DNA of 64,000 nucleotides from Aegilops tauschii subsp. strangulata (lineage: Eukaryota > Streptophyta > Magnoliopsida > Poales > Poaceae). Below, piece after piece: positions 10,791 through 21,517 of the stretch (positions are counted from its first letter, which is position 1; every line of letters begins with the position of its first letter). The stretch is from contig NC_053041.3 of the NCBI RefSeq assembly GCF_002575655.3, positions 120,372,318 through 120,436,317 of the forward strand, given 5' to 3'. The notes beneath the pieces are model-generated. The model ran no database searches. It was not told the origin of the DNA and saw only the letters and a program-made list of their open reading frames with translations. The position numbers and the translations under genes are program-made.

Positions 10791-12564
10791 CTCTCTAAGT
10801 AAAACAGGTAAGATCAAAACAGCCACAACTTTCGCATACGAGCTCCGAATTCGACGAAACCAAGTTTGTTGGAAAGCTAAAGACAAGAGCAAACACAATC
10901 TTGATAGAAATATCAAGAAATAGCAATCGAGAAAATACCCAAAATAAAATGGTGAGAACCCTTTCTCAAATAAGACCGGTAAAAACTCCAACACTGAAAA
11001 CACAAAAGAAGATGCATATGAAATCAGTTTTCGATGAACTCGAGCTTGTCATCAAGATGACCATAAGCTCCAAATCTCACAAGGAGAAGAACCAAACAAG
11101 AACCAAGAGAGATGATGCAAGGATGCAATGGTTTGAGATCTCGACGAACGATACGATCAAGCTACTCACTAGAGATCCCCCCTTGATAGTACGACAATCG
11201 ATCCTACAACCCGGTCTCCCAACTACCACTATGAGACCGGTAAAATAAAAAACCTATCAAGGGCAAAATTTTGCCTTGCACATAGTCCACTTGAGCTAGA
11301 TGATGACGATCTTGACTTCCTCAAGTTGGACCACCTTTCTTGATTGTGTTGGCTCGATGAAGACTAGTTGATTGCTCCCCCATACTCCACTATGGGTGAG
11401 CCATTCTTCGGCATATCTTCACAATTCCATTGACACCACAATGGATGGCAAGCTTCAAGCTTGATTGCTCCCCCATACTCCATTATGGGTGAGCCACTCT
11501 TCGTGTTGCTCCACTTGAACTTGCACACGGCAATCTTGATGACGATCACCACTTGATGTCATCCTCTCCATGGGTTGTATGATATCTTCCTCTTGACGCA
11601 AGCCCATAGACACATACCTAACCCCACATAGAACTCTCACATAGACCATGGGTTAGTACACAGAGCGTAATGGACAATGCTTACCATACCATGGGATCAC
11701 TTGATCCCTCTCGGTACATCTTCTACGCTTTGTGAGTTGATCAACTTGATTAACTCTTGACTTAGTCTTGATCAACCTTGAACCTTTCCAACTATCTTCA
11801 TTTGGATGATGCCTTGAAGGTAAGCATGAATGATCACACAATCTTCTTCTTCAAGACATGCTTGCAATAAGCTCAACTCTCACATTACCAATCTTTGGAT
11901 AATTCCTTAATAGCAGCTTGGTCAACAGATAAACTCCTTAAAACCAACACATGGACATCAAGAAAAGCCTATGGACAAATCCTTCAAATATAACTCAATG
12001 CGACCATTAGTCCATGGAGAATGTCATCAATTACCAAAACCACACATGGGGCACCGCATGTCCTTTCACCTGGGTTTGTGCCGCCGTCCCCAGAGGAGGA
12101 GGAGGCGGCAGCCTACCAGCCACATTGGAGGCGGCGCTCTAGGGCGCCCTGGAGAAGAGCCAGCACGAGGAGGACATGCGCTAGGACGACTTGGAGGAGG
12201 CCCTCGCACTGCGGCGGGGGACTGCGCAGACGCCCCGCCGCTGCCCGAGCCCAAGGTCGAGCCCGAGCGCTCATGCTCTCGCGCACGCCCATGCCACCCA
12301 CGGAGCCGAAGTCGGAGATGTACGCGTGGACCAGCATCCTCCGCGAGTGGGTGAGCATGCCGCCCATCGCGCTGGGTGCCACGCCGGAGCAAGAGGAGGC
12401 CTACCTGGAGCCCTGGCGACAGCTCCACCTGTCGGAGGAGCGCGCCGACAACGAGCGCCAGATGTAGGCCGAGCGTGAGGAAGAGCATCGTGCCCGCTAG
12501 GCACGGGAGGTGGAGGAAGAGCGCCGGGAGCAGGATAAGGAGGAGCGCGCGCCGCGTAGCAATG

Positions 12565-14078
12565 TGATACGTCTCCAACGTATCTATAATTTTTTATTGT
12601 TCCATGCTATATTATATTCTGTTTTGGATGTTTAATGGGCTTTATTATACACTTTTATATTATTTTTGGGACTAACCTATTAACCGGAGGCCCAGCCCAA
12701 ATTGCTGTTTTTTTACCTATTTCAGTGTTTCGCAGAAAAAGAATATCAAACGGAGTCCAAACGGAATGAAACCTTCGGGAACATGATTTTTGGAACAAAC
12801 GTGATCCGGAGGACTTGGAGTCTACATAAAGAAATCAACGAGGAAGGCATGAGGCAGGGGGCACGCCTACCCCCCCCCCCCCAAACCATCAGATACGGAG
12901 CCAAAAACCCTATTTCCACCGCCGCAACCTTCTGTACCCGTGAGATCCCATCTTGGGGACTTTTCCGGCTCTCCGCCGGAGGGGGCATTGATCACGGAGG
13001 GCTTCTACATCAACACCATAGCCTCTCCGATGATGTGTGAGTAGTTTACCTCAGACCTTCGGGTCCATAGTTATTAGCTAGATGGCTTCTTCTCTCTTCG
13101 GATCTCAATACAAAGTTCTGCTCGATCTTCTTGGAGATCTATTCGATGTAATCTTCTTTTTGCGGTGTGTTTGTCGAGATCCGATGAATTGTGGGTTTAT
13201 GATCAAGATTATCTATGAACAATATTTGAATCTCCTCTGAATTATTTTATGTATGATTGGTTATCTTTGCAAGTCTCTTCGAATTATCAGTTTGGTTTGG
13301 CCTACTAGATTGATCTTTCTTGCAATGGGAGAAGTGCTTAGCTTTGGGTTCAATCTTGCGGTGCTCGATCCCAGTGACAGAAAGGGAAATGACACGTATT
13401 GTATTGTTTCCATCGAGGATAAAAAGATCGGGTTTATATCATATTGCATGAGTTTATCCCACTACATCATGTCATCTTACTTAAAGCATTACTCTGTTCT
13501 TATGAACTTAATACTCTAGATGCATGCTGGATAGCGGTCGATGTGTGGAGTAATAGTAGTAGATGCACAATCGTTTCGGTCTACTTGTCACGGACATGAT
13601 GCCTATATACATGATCATACCTAGATATTCTCATAACTATGCTCAATTCTATCAATTTCTCGACAGTAATTCGTTTACCCACCGTAATACTTATGCTATC
13701 TTGAGAGAAGCCACTAGTGAAACCTATGGCCCTCGGGTCTATCTTCCATCATATTAATCTTCCAACACTTAGCTATTTCTATTGCCGTTTATTTTACTTT
13801 GCATCTTTATTTACTCTTTATCATAAAAACACCAAAAATATTATCTTATCATATCTATCAGATCTCACTCTCGTAAGTGATTGTGAAGGGATTGACAACC
13901 CCTTTATCGCGTTGGTTGCGAGGTTCTTATTTGTTTGTGTAGGTGCGTGGGACTCGCGCGTGGTCTCCTACTGGATTGATACCTTGGTTCTCAAAAACTA
14001 AGGGAAATACTTACGCTACTTTACTGCATCACTCTTTGCTCTTCAAGGGAAAACCAACGCAGTGCTCAAGTGGTAGCA
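12565..14078 (+). repeat. Gypsy-1 5' LTR, with a deletion removing the TATA region
   Basis: 1514 bp against 1591 bp for its partner. At about 12871-12882 a run of 12 C follows gcacgcctac, then aaaccatcagatac. The partner has an extra segment of about 75 bp here (about 18244-18320) that contains TATATATA. Short C-rich repeats (TACCCCC) flank the missing segment, so a slippage or microhomology deletion is likely. This copy therefore lacks the core promoter of the element. Confidence 0.85.
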
Positions 14079-14089
14079 AGAAGGATTTC

Positions 14090-14107
14090 TGGCGCCGTTG
14101 CCGGGGA
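14090..14107 (+). promoter_or_regulatory. Primer binding site of Gypsy-1 (Asp tRNA)
   Basis: TGGCGCCGTTGCCGGGGA is complementary to the 3' end of plant tRNA-Asp(GUC) including CCA. It lies 11 bp after the LTR end at 14078 (spacer agaaggatttc). The same site and spacer occur in Gypsy-2. Confidence 0.9.
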
Positions 14108-14298
14108 GTCTACGCTTAAGTCAAGACATACCAAGTACCCATCACAAACTCTTATCCCTCGCATTACATTATTTGCCATTTGCCTCTCGTTTTCCTCTCC
14201 CCCACTTCACCCTTGCCGTTTTATTCGCCCCTCTTCCGTTCGATCTTGTGTTACCATGTACCTTATTTTTGCTTGCATCTTCGCTTGCTAAAAGATCT

Positions 14299-14964
14299 AT
14301 GGATCCTCATCCGCTTGCTAATCTTTTTAAGAGATTCAATTATGATGAACCGATTGCTAGTGAGTTTTGTGCACTAGATTATCTTTATGAAGTTTTGCTT
14401 CAAATTCGTGAATCTGAAAATTGTGATGAAGAAATTTATGAAGAGGTTCACGATAGCTCCTTGAATAAAAAGCATGATTGCAATGATTTTACTATAAATT
14501 CTCTTGATGTCAATTGTGCTAATATTATGCAAAACCCTAAGCTTGGGGATGCTAGTTTTGCTATGTCTGCTACTTGTTGCAATGATCATGATTGGGGTGA
14601 TTCTTCTTATGATCTTGAAAATTTATTTAAGCCCCATGATGAATATGAGATTGATAATAGTGTTTGCAATAATATTGAAAGTGGGTTTGGAAGAGTGTCA
14701 ACTTTAGATCCCACAAATTTGGAGAATGTTCAATCTTATGGTATTTTTGATAAAAGTGGGTTTGGAGAGGTCATGACTTTAGTTAATGATAATCCCACTG
14801 TTTTGGAAGAGTGTCAACTTCGCATGCATGTGGATCGTGTTGAGAATATGTTATGTGATAGCTATTTTGTGAATTTGCCTATGATCCTACATGTAATTAT
14901 TATGAGAGAGGAAAATATGGTTGTAGAAATTTTCATGTTACTAAATTACCTCTTGTCATGTTGA
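14299..14964 (+). CDS. ORF of non-autonomous Gypsy-1, function unknown
   Basis: About 221 residues starting MDPHPLANLFKRFNYDEPIA; the ATG is about 190 bp downstream of the PBS. An upstream in-frame ATG at 14098 lies inside the PBS/leader and is less likely. The protein is acidic and rich in Asn, Asp, Glu and Cys, and I see no gag, CCHC, protease or pol motif. One segment (DKSGFGEVMTLVNDNPTVL) resembles the gag-protease spacer of Gypsy-2 (KSGIEEVKTLDINEPTIL). This suggests the ORF is a diverged relic of the region between gag and protease. A shorter copy of that segment (ESGFGRVSTLDPTNLENV) occurs just before it, an internal duplication. The C-terminal end (FMLLNYLLSC) looks frameshifted. Confidence 0.55.
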   Translation: MDPHPLANLFKRFNYDEPIASEFCALDYLYEVLLQIRESENCDEEIYEEVHDSSLNKKHDCNDFTINSLDVNCANIMQNPKLGDASFAMSATCCNDHDWGDSSYDLENLFKPHDEYEIDNSVCNNIESGFGRVSTLDPTNLENVQSYGIFDKSGFGEVMTLVNDNPTVLEECQLRMHVDRVENMLCDSYFVNLPMILHVIIMREENMVVEIFMLLNYLLSC

Positions 14965-17931
14965 GATTGCTATCGTCTCTTTCTTCTTCCTTGCATATGC
15001 TAAATTTTGCTTGCTATGATAATCTGTTTGCCTATAAGATGCCTATGCATAGGAAGTCTGTTAGACTTAGATGTGTTTGTCACGTGTTTTATGATGCTCT
15101 CTTTGTGCTTCAGTTCTTGTCTTTCTTGTGAGCATCATTGAAATCTCAATGCCTAGCTAAAAAGGCTTTAAAGAAAAGCGCTTGTTGGAAGACAACCCAA
15201 TTTTTTTTCCTTCACGTTTTATAATAAATATTTGATCTAGCCTCTGGTTAGATTTGTTTTTATGTTTTAATTAGTGTTTGTGCCAAGTTAAATCTATAGG
15301 ATCTTCTTGGATGATAGTTATTTGATATTGCTGAAAATTCCAGAAACTTTCTGTTCACGAAAACAATTATTTAAAATCACCAGAACGTGAAAAAATACTG
15401 ATTCCAATTGCAGTAGATCAATAAACAAACTGTCTAGGTCGTCCTATTTTGGTAGAATTTTTTGAGTTCCAGAAGTTTGCGTTAGTTACAGATTACTACA
15501 GACTGTTCTGTTTTTGACAGATTCTATTTTTCGTGTGTTGTTTGCTTATTTTGATGAATCTATGGCTAGTAAAAGAGTTTATAAACCATAGAGAAGTTGG
15601 AATACAGTAGGTTTAACACCAATATAATAAAGAATGAGTTCAATACAGTACCTTGAAGTGGTGTTTTGTTTTCTTTCGCTAACGGAGCTCACGAGATTTT
15701 CTGTTCAGTTTTGTGATGTGAAGTTTTCAAGTTTTGAGTAAAGATTTGATGGATTATGGAACAAGGAGTGGCAAGAGTCTAAGCTTGGGTATGCCCATGG
15801 CAGCATAAGGTAATCTAAGGACACCAAAAAGCCAAGGCTTGGGGATGCCCCGGAAGGCATCCCCTCTTTCGTCTTCGCCTATCGGTAACTTTACTTGGAG
15901 CTATATTTTTATTCACCAAATGATATGTGTTTTGCTTGGAGCGTCTTGTATGATTTGAGTCTTTGCTTTTTAGTTTACTACAATCATCCTTGCTGTACAC
16001 ACCTTTTGAGAGAGACACACATGATTCGGAATTTATTAGAATACTCTATGTGCTTCACTTATATCTTTTGAGTTATATAGTTTTTGCTCTAGTGCTTCAC
16101 TTATATCTTGTGGTGGATTTGTTTTATAGAAACTATTGTTCTCTCATGCCTCACTTATATTATTTTGAGAGTCCTACAAAACAGCATGGTAATTTGCTTC
16201 AATCAAAAAAATTAGTCCTAATATAATAGGCATCCAAGATTAGTAAAAAAAAATCTTATGAGTGTGTTGCATACTATGAGAAGTTTGATGCTTGATAATT
16301 GTTTTGAGATATGAAGATGGTGATATTAGAGTCATGCTAGTTGAGTAGTTATGAATTTGATAAATACTTGTGTTAAAGTTTGTGATTCCCGTAGCATGCA
16401 CGTATGGTGAACCGTTATCTGATGAAGTCGGAGCATGATTTATTTATTGATTGTCTTCCTTATGAGTGGCGGTCGGGGACGAGCGATGGTCTTTTCCTAC
16501 CAATCTATCCCCCTAGGAGCATGCGCGTAATACTTTGCTTTGATAACTTGTAGATTTTTGCAACAAGTATATGAGTTCTTTATGACTAATGTTGAGTCCA
16601 TGGATTATACGCACTCTCATCCTTCCACCATTGCTAGCCTCTCTAATACCGCGCACTTTTCGCCGGTATCATACACCCATCATATACCTTCCTCAAAACA
16701 GCCACCATACCTACCTATCATGGCACTATAGCCATTCCGAGATATATTGCCATGTAACTTACCATCGTTTCGTTTACTATGACATGCTTCATCATTGTCA
16801 TAATTGCTTTGCGTGATCATATAGTTGACATCGTATTTGTGGCAAAGCCACCTTCATAATTCTTTCATACATGTCACTCTTGATTCATTGCATATCCCGG
16901 TACACCGCCGGAGGCATTCACATAGAGTCATATTTTGTTCTAAGTATTGAGTTGTAATTCTTGAGTTGTAAGTAAATAAAAGTGTGATGATCATCATTAT
17001 TAGAGCATTGTCCCAAGTGAGGAAAGGATGATGGAGACTATGATTCCCCCACAAGTCGGGATGAGACTCCGGACGAAAAAAATAAAAAAAAGGCCATAAA
17101 AAAGAGAGAGAAAAGGCCCAAATAAAAAAATGAGAGAAAAAGAGAGAAGGGACAATGCTACTATCCTTTTTCCACTTGTGCTTCAAAGTAGCACCATGAT
17201 CTTCATGATAGAGAGTCTCCTATGATATCACTTTCATATACTAGTGGGAATTTTTCATTATAGAACTTGGCTTGTATATTCCAATGATGGGCTTCCTCAA
17301 AATGCCCTAGGTCTTCATGAGCAAGCGAGTTGGATGCACACCCACTTAGTTTGTTTTGTTGAGCTTTCATATACTTATAGCTCTAGTGCATCCATTGCAT
17401 GGCAATCCCTACTCACTCGCATTGATATCTATTAATTGGCATCTCCATAGCCCGTTGATACACCTAGTTGATGTGAGACTATCTTCTCCTTTTTTGTCTT
17501 CTTCACAACCACCATTCTATTCCACATATAGTGCTATATCCATGGCTCATGCTCATGTATTGCGTGAAGATTGAAAAGGTTTGAGAACGCCAAAAGTATG
17601 AAACAATTGCTTGGCTTGTCATCGGGGTTGTGCATGATATAAATATTTTGTGTGGTAAAGATAGAGCATAGCCAGACTATATGATTTTGTAGGGATAACT
17701 GTCTTTGGCCATGTTATTTTGAGAAGACATGATTGCTTAGTTAGTATGCTTGAAGTATTATTATTTTTATGTCAATATTAGACTTTTATCTTGAATCTTT
17801 CAGATCTGAATATTCATACCACAAATAAGAGAATTATATTGAAAATTATCCTAAGTAGCATTCCACATCCAAAATTCTGTTTTTATCATTTACCTACTTG
17901 AGGACGAGCAGGAATTAAGCTTGGGGATGCT
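14965..17931 (+). other. Long 3' untranslated region of Gypsy-1
   Basis: No coding signal. It is collinear with 48491-51296 of Gypsy-2: shared gcttgttgg(a/g)..acaacccaa, the tttgatctagcctctggtta segment, and the purine-rich ggccataaaaa tract. It ends with gaggacgagcaggaattaag and cttggggatgct just before the 3' LTR. This end is a conserved polypurine-tract-like region, although it is not a pure purine run. Confidence 0.7.
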
Positions 17932-19522
17932 TGATACGTCTCCAACGTATCTATAATTTTTGATTGTTCCATGCTATATTATATTCTGTTTTGGATGTTT
18001 AATGGGATTTATTATACACTATTATATTATTTTTGGGACTAACCTATTGACCGGAGGCCCAACCCAAATTGCTGTTTTTTTGCCTATTTCAGTGTTTCGC
18101 AGAAAAAGAATATCAAACGGAGTCCAAACGGAATGAAACCTTCGGAAACGTGATTTTCGGAACAAACGTGATCCAGAGTAGACTTGGAGCCTACGTAAAG
18201 CAATCAACGAGGAAGGCACGAGGCAGGGGGCGCGCCTACCCCCCTGGGCGCGCCCTCCACCCTCGTGGGTCCCTCGTTGCTCCACCGACGTACTTCTTTC
18301 TCCTATATATACCTACGTACCCCCAGACCATCAGATACGGAGCCAAAAACCATATTTCCACCGCCGCAACCTTCTGTACCCGTGAGATCCCATCTTGGGG
18401 CCTTTTCCGGCGCTCCGTCGGAGGGGGCATTGATCACGGAGGGCTTCTACATCAACACCATAGCCTCTTCGATGATGTGTGAGTAGTTTACCTCAGACCT
18501 TCGGGTCCATAGTTATTAGCTAGATGGCTTCTTCTCTCTCTTTGGATATCAATACAAAGTTCTGCTCGATCTTCTTGGAGATCTATTTGATGTAATCTTC
18601 TTTTTGCGTTGTGTTTGTCGAGGTCCGATGAATTGTGAGTTTATGATCAAGATTATCGATGAACAATATTTGAATCTCCTCTGAATTATTTTATGTATGA
18701 TTGGTTATCTTTGCAAGTCTCTTCGAATTATCAGTTTGGTTTGGCCTACTAGATTGATCTCTCTTGCAATGGGAGAAGTGCTTAGCTTTGGGTTCAATCT
18801 TGCGGTGCTCGATCCCAGCGACAGAAAGGGAAACGACACGTATTGTATTGTTGCCATCGAGGATAAAAAGATGGGGTTTATATCATATTGCATGAGTTTA
18901 TCCCTCGACATCATGTCATCTTACTTAAAGCATTACTCTGTTCTTATGAACTTAATACTCTAGATGCATGCTGGATAGCGGTCGATGTGTGGAGTAATAG
19001 TAGTAGATGCAGAATCGTTTCGGTCTACTTGTCACGGACGTGATGTCTATATACATGATCATACCTATATATTCTCTTAACTATGCTCAATTCTATCAAT
19101 TGCTCGGCAGTAATTCGTTTACCCACTGTAATACTTATGCTATCTTGAGAGAAGCCACTAGTGAAACCTATGGCCCCCGGGTCTATCTTCCATCATATTA
19201 ATCTTCCAACACTTAGCTATTTCTATTGCCGTTTATTTTACTTTGCATCTTTATTTACTCTTTATCATAAAAACACCAAAAATATTATCTTATCATATCT
19301 ATCAGATCTCACTCTCGTAAGTGATCGTGAAGGGATTGACAACCCCTTTATCGTGTTGGTTGCGAGGTTCTTATTTATTTGTGTAGGTGCGTGGGACTCG
19401 CGCGTGGTCTCCTACTGGATTGATACCTTGGTTCTCAAAAACTGAGGAAAATACTTACGCTACTTTACTGCATCACCCTTTCCTCTTCAAGGGAAAACCA
19501 ACGCAGTGCTCAAGAGATAGCA
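17932..19522 (+). repeat. Gypsy-1 3' LTR
   Basis: 1591 bp, TGATACG..GATAGCA, with the complete promoter segment including TATATATA at 18304-18311 (context tcctatatatacctacg). It is followed directly by the CAATG duplication. Confidence 0.9.
18304..18311 (+). promoter_or_regulatory. TATA box in the Gypsy-1 3' LTR
   Basis: TATATATA, about 1.2 kb before the LTR end. The matching segment is deleted from the 5' LTR and present in the Gypsy-2 3' LTR (TATATATA at 51667-51674). In the 3' LTR it could drive read-out into 19523 onward. Confidence 0.6.
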
Positions 19523-19625
19523 CAATGTTGCCGGTGGAGCACACGCGGGAGGCGTCGATGCGGTTTGGCCACCGCCAGTCTTCGGCGTCCTCACCGGCAA
19601 TGACGGTAACGATGGTGACGCCTAG

Positions 19626-20345
19626 GGCAGCGTGCTGGGTGGCTGGGAGGCACGTTTATTTAGTTTTTTATGTTTTATTATTGTTGAAGTAGACTTTGAC
19701 TCGCGGTTGACCGGCCATTTAATGTTTAATTCAGACACATGTTTTCAAAATTATTTTTTGTAAGTGGACGTGAAAAAAATGTGTCAGCCATGTTGGACGA
19801 CGCGGCCGACTCAAAAAAGCGGATAATCCAGTCAAGAAAACCAGTTTTTCACCCGGAAAAAAAAACAGTTTTTCTTTCGCTTCTACTAATACGCTGCCAC
19901 GTAAGTAATCATTGACTAGAAAAACAGTCTATTGCACAAGCCACTATACACGCTCGAGAGATACACAAAAGCCAGATCGACACTTCCTCTCTCTCGCGAG
20001 GTCCACCATTTGACCAAAGTCCACGATCAACTAGAGGGCTCCATTTCGTGGGAGCTTAGTAATTGTAGAGATTGTTACAAGAGAATACTGAGTATAGTTT
20101 GAACCACTCACCCATCTTCACACAAGGTAGCCAAGTTAAATAGCAAAGGACAAAAAACACATTTTAGTACTTTGACCTGCGGCTAGCATGATTAGGTGAT
20201 TAGCTCCATTGGTTTCTGACATGACACCAACACGTCTTTATCGAAAAATATACCTACACGTCATCATGCATGCATCCAAGTACATTTTATTTACTTGACG
20301 TATATAAGTTCTAGTACATTGTATTGCTCTGTCTAACACGAAATA
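19626..20345. other. 3' flank of the split gene, no gene
   Basis: Contains T-rich and A-rich stretches (gtttattta, cggaaaaaaaaac) and no coding signal. Part of it (acatgttttcaaaattattt, ggccgac) resembles the 3' flank usually found behind this grass protein family. It ends at the TTA target of the first Harbinger-like element. Confidence 0.45.
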
Positions 20346-20348
20346 TTA

Positions 20349-21514
20349 GAGCATCTACAGCGGGATTTGGCAAATCAGGCCCTCAAACGTCCGTGGACTC
20401 GCCTGGGCGCATCCTGAGGCGTTGTCCGGTCACATCTTAAATTTTTCTTCTCACAATTGGACACCTCAATTAGTATACCTTAAATCCATGCAAACTCATG
20501 CAACTACGTAAACGATCCATTACACACATCGTTCGGCTACTACATCAGGACATACGGACTATCAAAAATTGGCAAGTTTAACCTATATGCGAGAGGATCA
20601 TCCATGGCTGCCCTTGCCCTTCCCGGGGCCCTTGCCATCCTTCTCGCGAAAGTAGCGGTCGAAAAAGTAGTAGGGATTGAGTCGGATATGTTCATCGTCC
20701 GAGCTGTCTAACCCATTATTGTCCTCCTTCTCCTCCTTGACGGGTAGCCCATCCATGGCACTGACCGCTCGATTCTGCTCTCAAGCCAATGCGCGCGTGC
20801 TCCTCTGCCGCCCCTTCTTTACAATGCGGACGCAGATGGCTTCCTCCTTTGCGGCGGCCCGCGTCGCCGCCTCCGCCGCCGCCATGTCGGCAGCGAGGCG
20901 GGCCTTAGACACCCTCATCCTCTCCTTCCCATGGTGGGCACACCGGTCCCGGCCGAACTCATACTCCGGCGGACCGGTAATGGGGAAAGGGAGATTGGAA
21001 AGCTCCCGGGAGGACCGCGTTGATCCAGGCCTGGAGGATCCGAGTACCCAATGCGCCGATGCAATGGACTTGCATCGGGAAAATCCTGCCGTCGGTCGGA
21101 CGCATCCTCCCGGAGCGGCGGAGTGAAATGCGGACGGCCATTGCCTCCTTCAACCCGCACGGAACGACACCCCAGTCAACGGATCCGAACTGGTCGGAGT
21201 CAGATCCGCTACCCGTCATGCCGGAGAAGGCCAGACGAGAGCTTGGGTTGTGGAAGGGAGGGGAGTGGAGCGGAGTGAAGTGGTTAGGGTTTGGTCCGAA
21301 GAGCGGATGGAAATGAATATATGTGAGGTCGGGTTGGGCCGACGTGGCGGACGCGCCTGGGCCTCCCCATATCCACCCCATATTTGGATTAAATATGCCA
21401 GACGTTTGAGGCCGGTTTGAGGCGCCTGTCATAATCATTTTCTTTTTAACCGGTCAGTGACCAAGCCATCCGCTCGAGCATACGAGGGGGTTTGAGTGCC
21501 CGGCTGTGACGCTC
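20349..21514 (-). mobile_element. Harbinger-like element with cargo ORF, TSD TTA
   Basis: The left end GAGCATCTACAGCGGG and right end (minus strand) GAGCGTCACAGCCGGG form imperfect terminal inverted repeats flanked by TTA at 20346-20348 and 21515-21517. A TTA/TAA duplication is typical of PIF/Harbinger insertions. It carries a broken ORF on the minus strand and no transposase, so it is non-autonomous. Confidence 0.7.
20598..21219 (-). pseudogene. Broken cargo ORF of the first Harbinger-like element
   Basis: Starts at the ATG at 21219 (MTGSGSDSDQFGSVDWGVVP) and ends with TGA at 20598-20600. A frameshift near 20970 moves the reading from ..FPHYRSAGV to PPEYEFGRDRCAHHGKERMR. It continues as an Ala-rich helix (KARLAADMAAAEAATRAAAK), then ALA*EQNRAV with an in-frame TGA (Trp or Arg expected), and ends DSSDDEHIRLNPYYFFDRYF plus a Gly/Lys tail. 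I recognise the SSDDEHIRLNPY..FDRYF end as a repeated grass hypothetical protein; the function is unknown. The leader (PNxxHFTPL before the ATG, also open) matches that of the second element. Confidence 0.65.
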
Positions 21515-21517
21515 TTA

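Larger units (their letters stand above)
4083..12068 (-). mobile_element. Gag-only LTR retrotransposon (minus strand), one LTR present
   Basis: On the minus strand the order is LTR (12068 to 7687), primer binding site (7686-7672), gag (7631 to 5235) and a non-coding 3' part that fades out at 4083. No reverse transcriptase, RNase H or integrase motif is visible between 5235 and 4083, so the element is non-autonomous. The LTR ends are TG..CA (TGAAAG..CTTTCA on the plus strand). The second LTR is missing on the left, where the sequence changes abruptly into a CACTA-like terminus at 4082. The Met-tRNA-type PBS and a gag with zinc knuckles are compatible with a Copia-type origin, but the family is not certain. 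Confidence 0.75.
7687..12068 (-). repeat. 5' LTR of the gag-only element, split by an Angela solo LTR
   Basis: On the plus strand it starts TGAAAGATCGAGGATGTCGC and ends GCATGTCCTTTCA. Removing the nested insertion (8454-10154 plus one 5-bp duplication) leaves an LTR of about 2.7 kb, which is long for a gag-only element. On the minus strand it holds a TATA box at 10454-10447 and a dense array of ACCGGT palindromes just upstream. DNA beyond 12068 belongs to an unrelated gene remnant. Confidence 0.75.
12565..19522 (+). mobile_element. Gypsy-1: complete non-autonomous LTR retrotransposon, TSD CAATG
   Basis: Two LTRs beginning TGATACGTCTCCAACG and ending GGTAGCA or GATAGCA (12565-14078 and 17932-19522), flanked by perfect 5-bp duplications CAATG at 12560-12564 and 19523-19527. 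A primer binding site for Asp tRNA lies at 14090-14107. The internal region is only about 3.85 kb and encodes one ORF (14299-14964) with no gag, protease or pol motif, so the element depends on a partner in trans. The LTR type is the common Triticeae Gypsy group (Sabrina/WHAM/Sumana-like; I cannot fix the family name from sequence alone). Confidence 0.9.
12069..19625 (+). pseudogene. Grass-specific charged protein gene, decayed and split by Gypsy-1
   Basis: The 5' part is 12069-12564 and the 3' part is 19528-19625, after one copy of the CAATG duplication. When the 6.96-kb Gypsy insertion is skipped, the frame runs on as SNVAGGAHAGGVDAV to the stop at 19623-19625 (..GNDGNDGDA). The 5' part reads VPPSPEEEEAAA, then in a shifted frame EEDMR*DDLEEALALRR, then EMYAWTSILREWVSMPPIAL and GATPEQEEAYLEPWRQLHLS, then EREEEHRAR*AREVEEERRE. 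I recognise the PPIALGATPEQEEAYLE segment as a very common Triticeae hypothetical protein associated with repeats; its function is unknown. Decay includes at least four TAG stops and frameshifts near 12110 and 12230. The gene start is missing because the gag-only element ends at 12068. Confidence 0.7.

Noticed and set aside
12746..13040. Repeated open frames (also at 18069-18482, 44879-45148 and 51546-51848)
   Set aside because: Same LTR region in four Gypsy LTRs; conserved because the LTRs are related, not because a protein is encoded.
20677..21126. 149-codon plus-strand frame
   Set aside because: It is antisense to the recognisable cargo ORF of the first Harbinger-like element.
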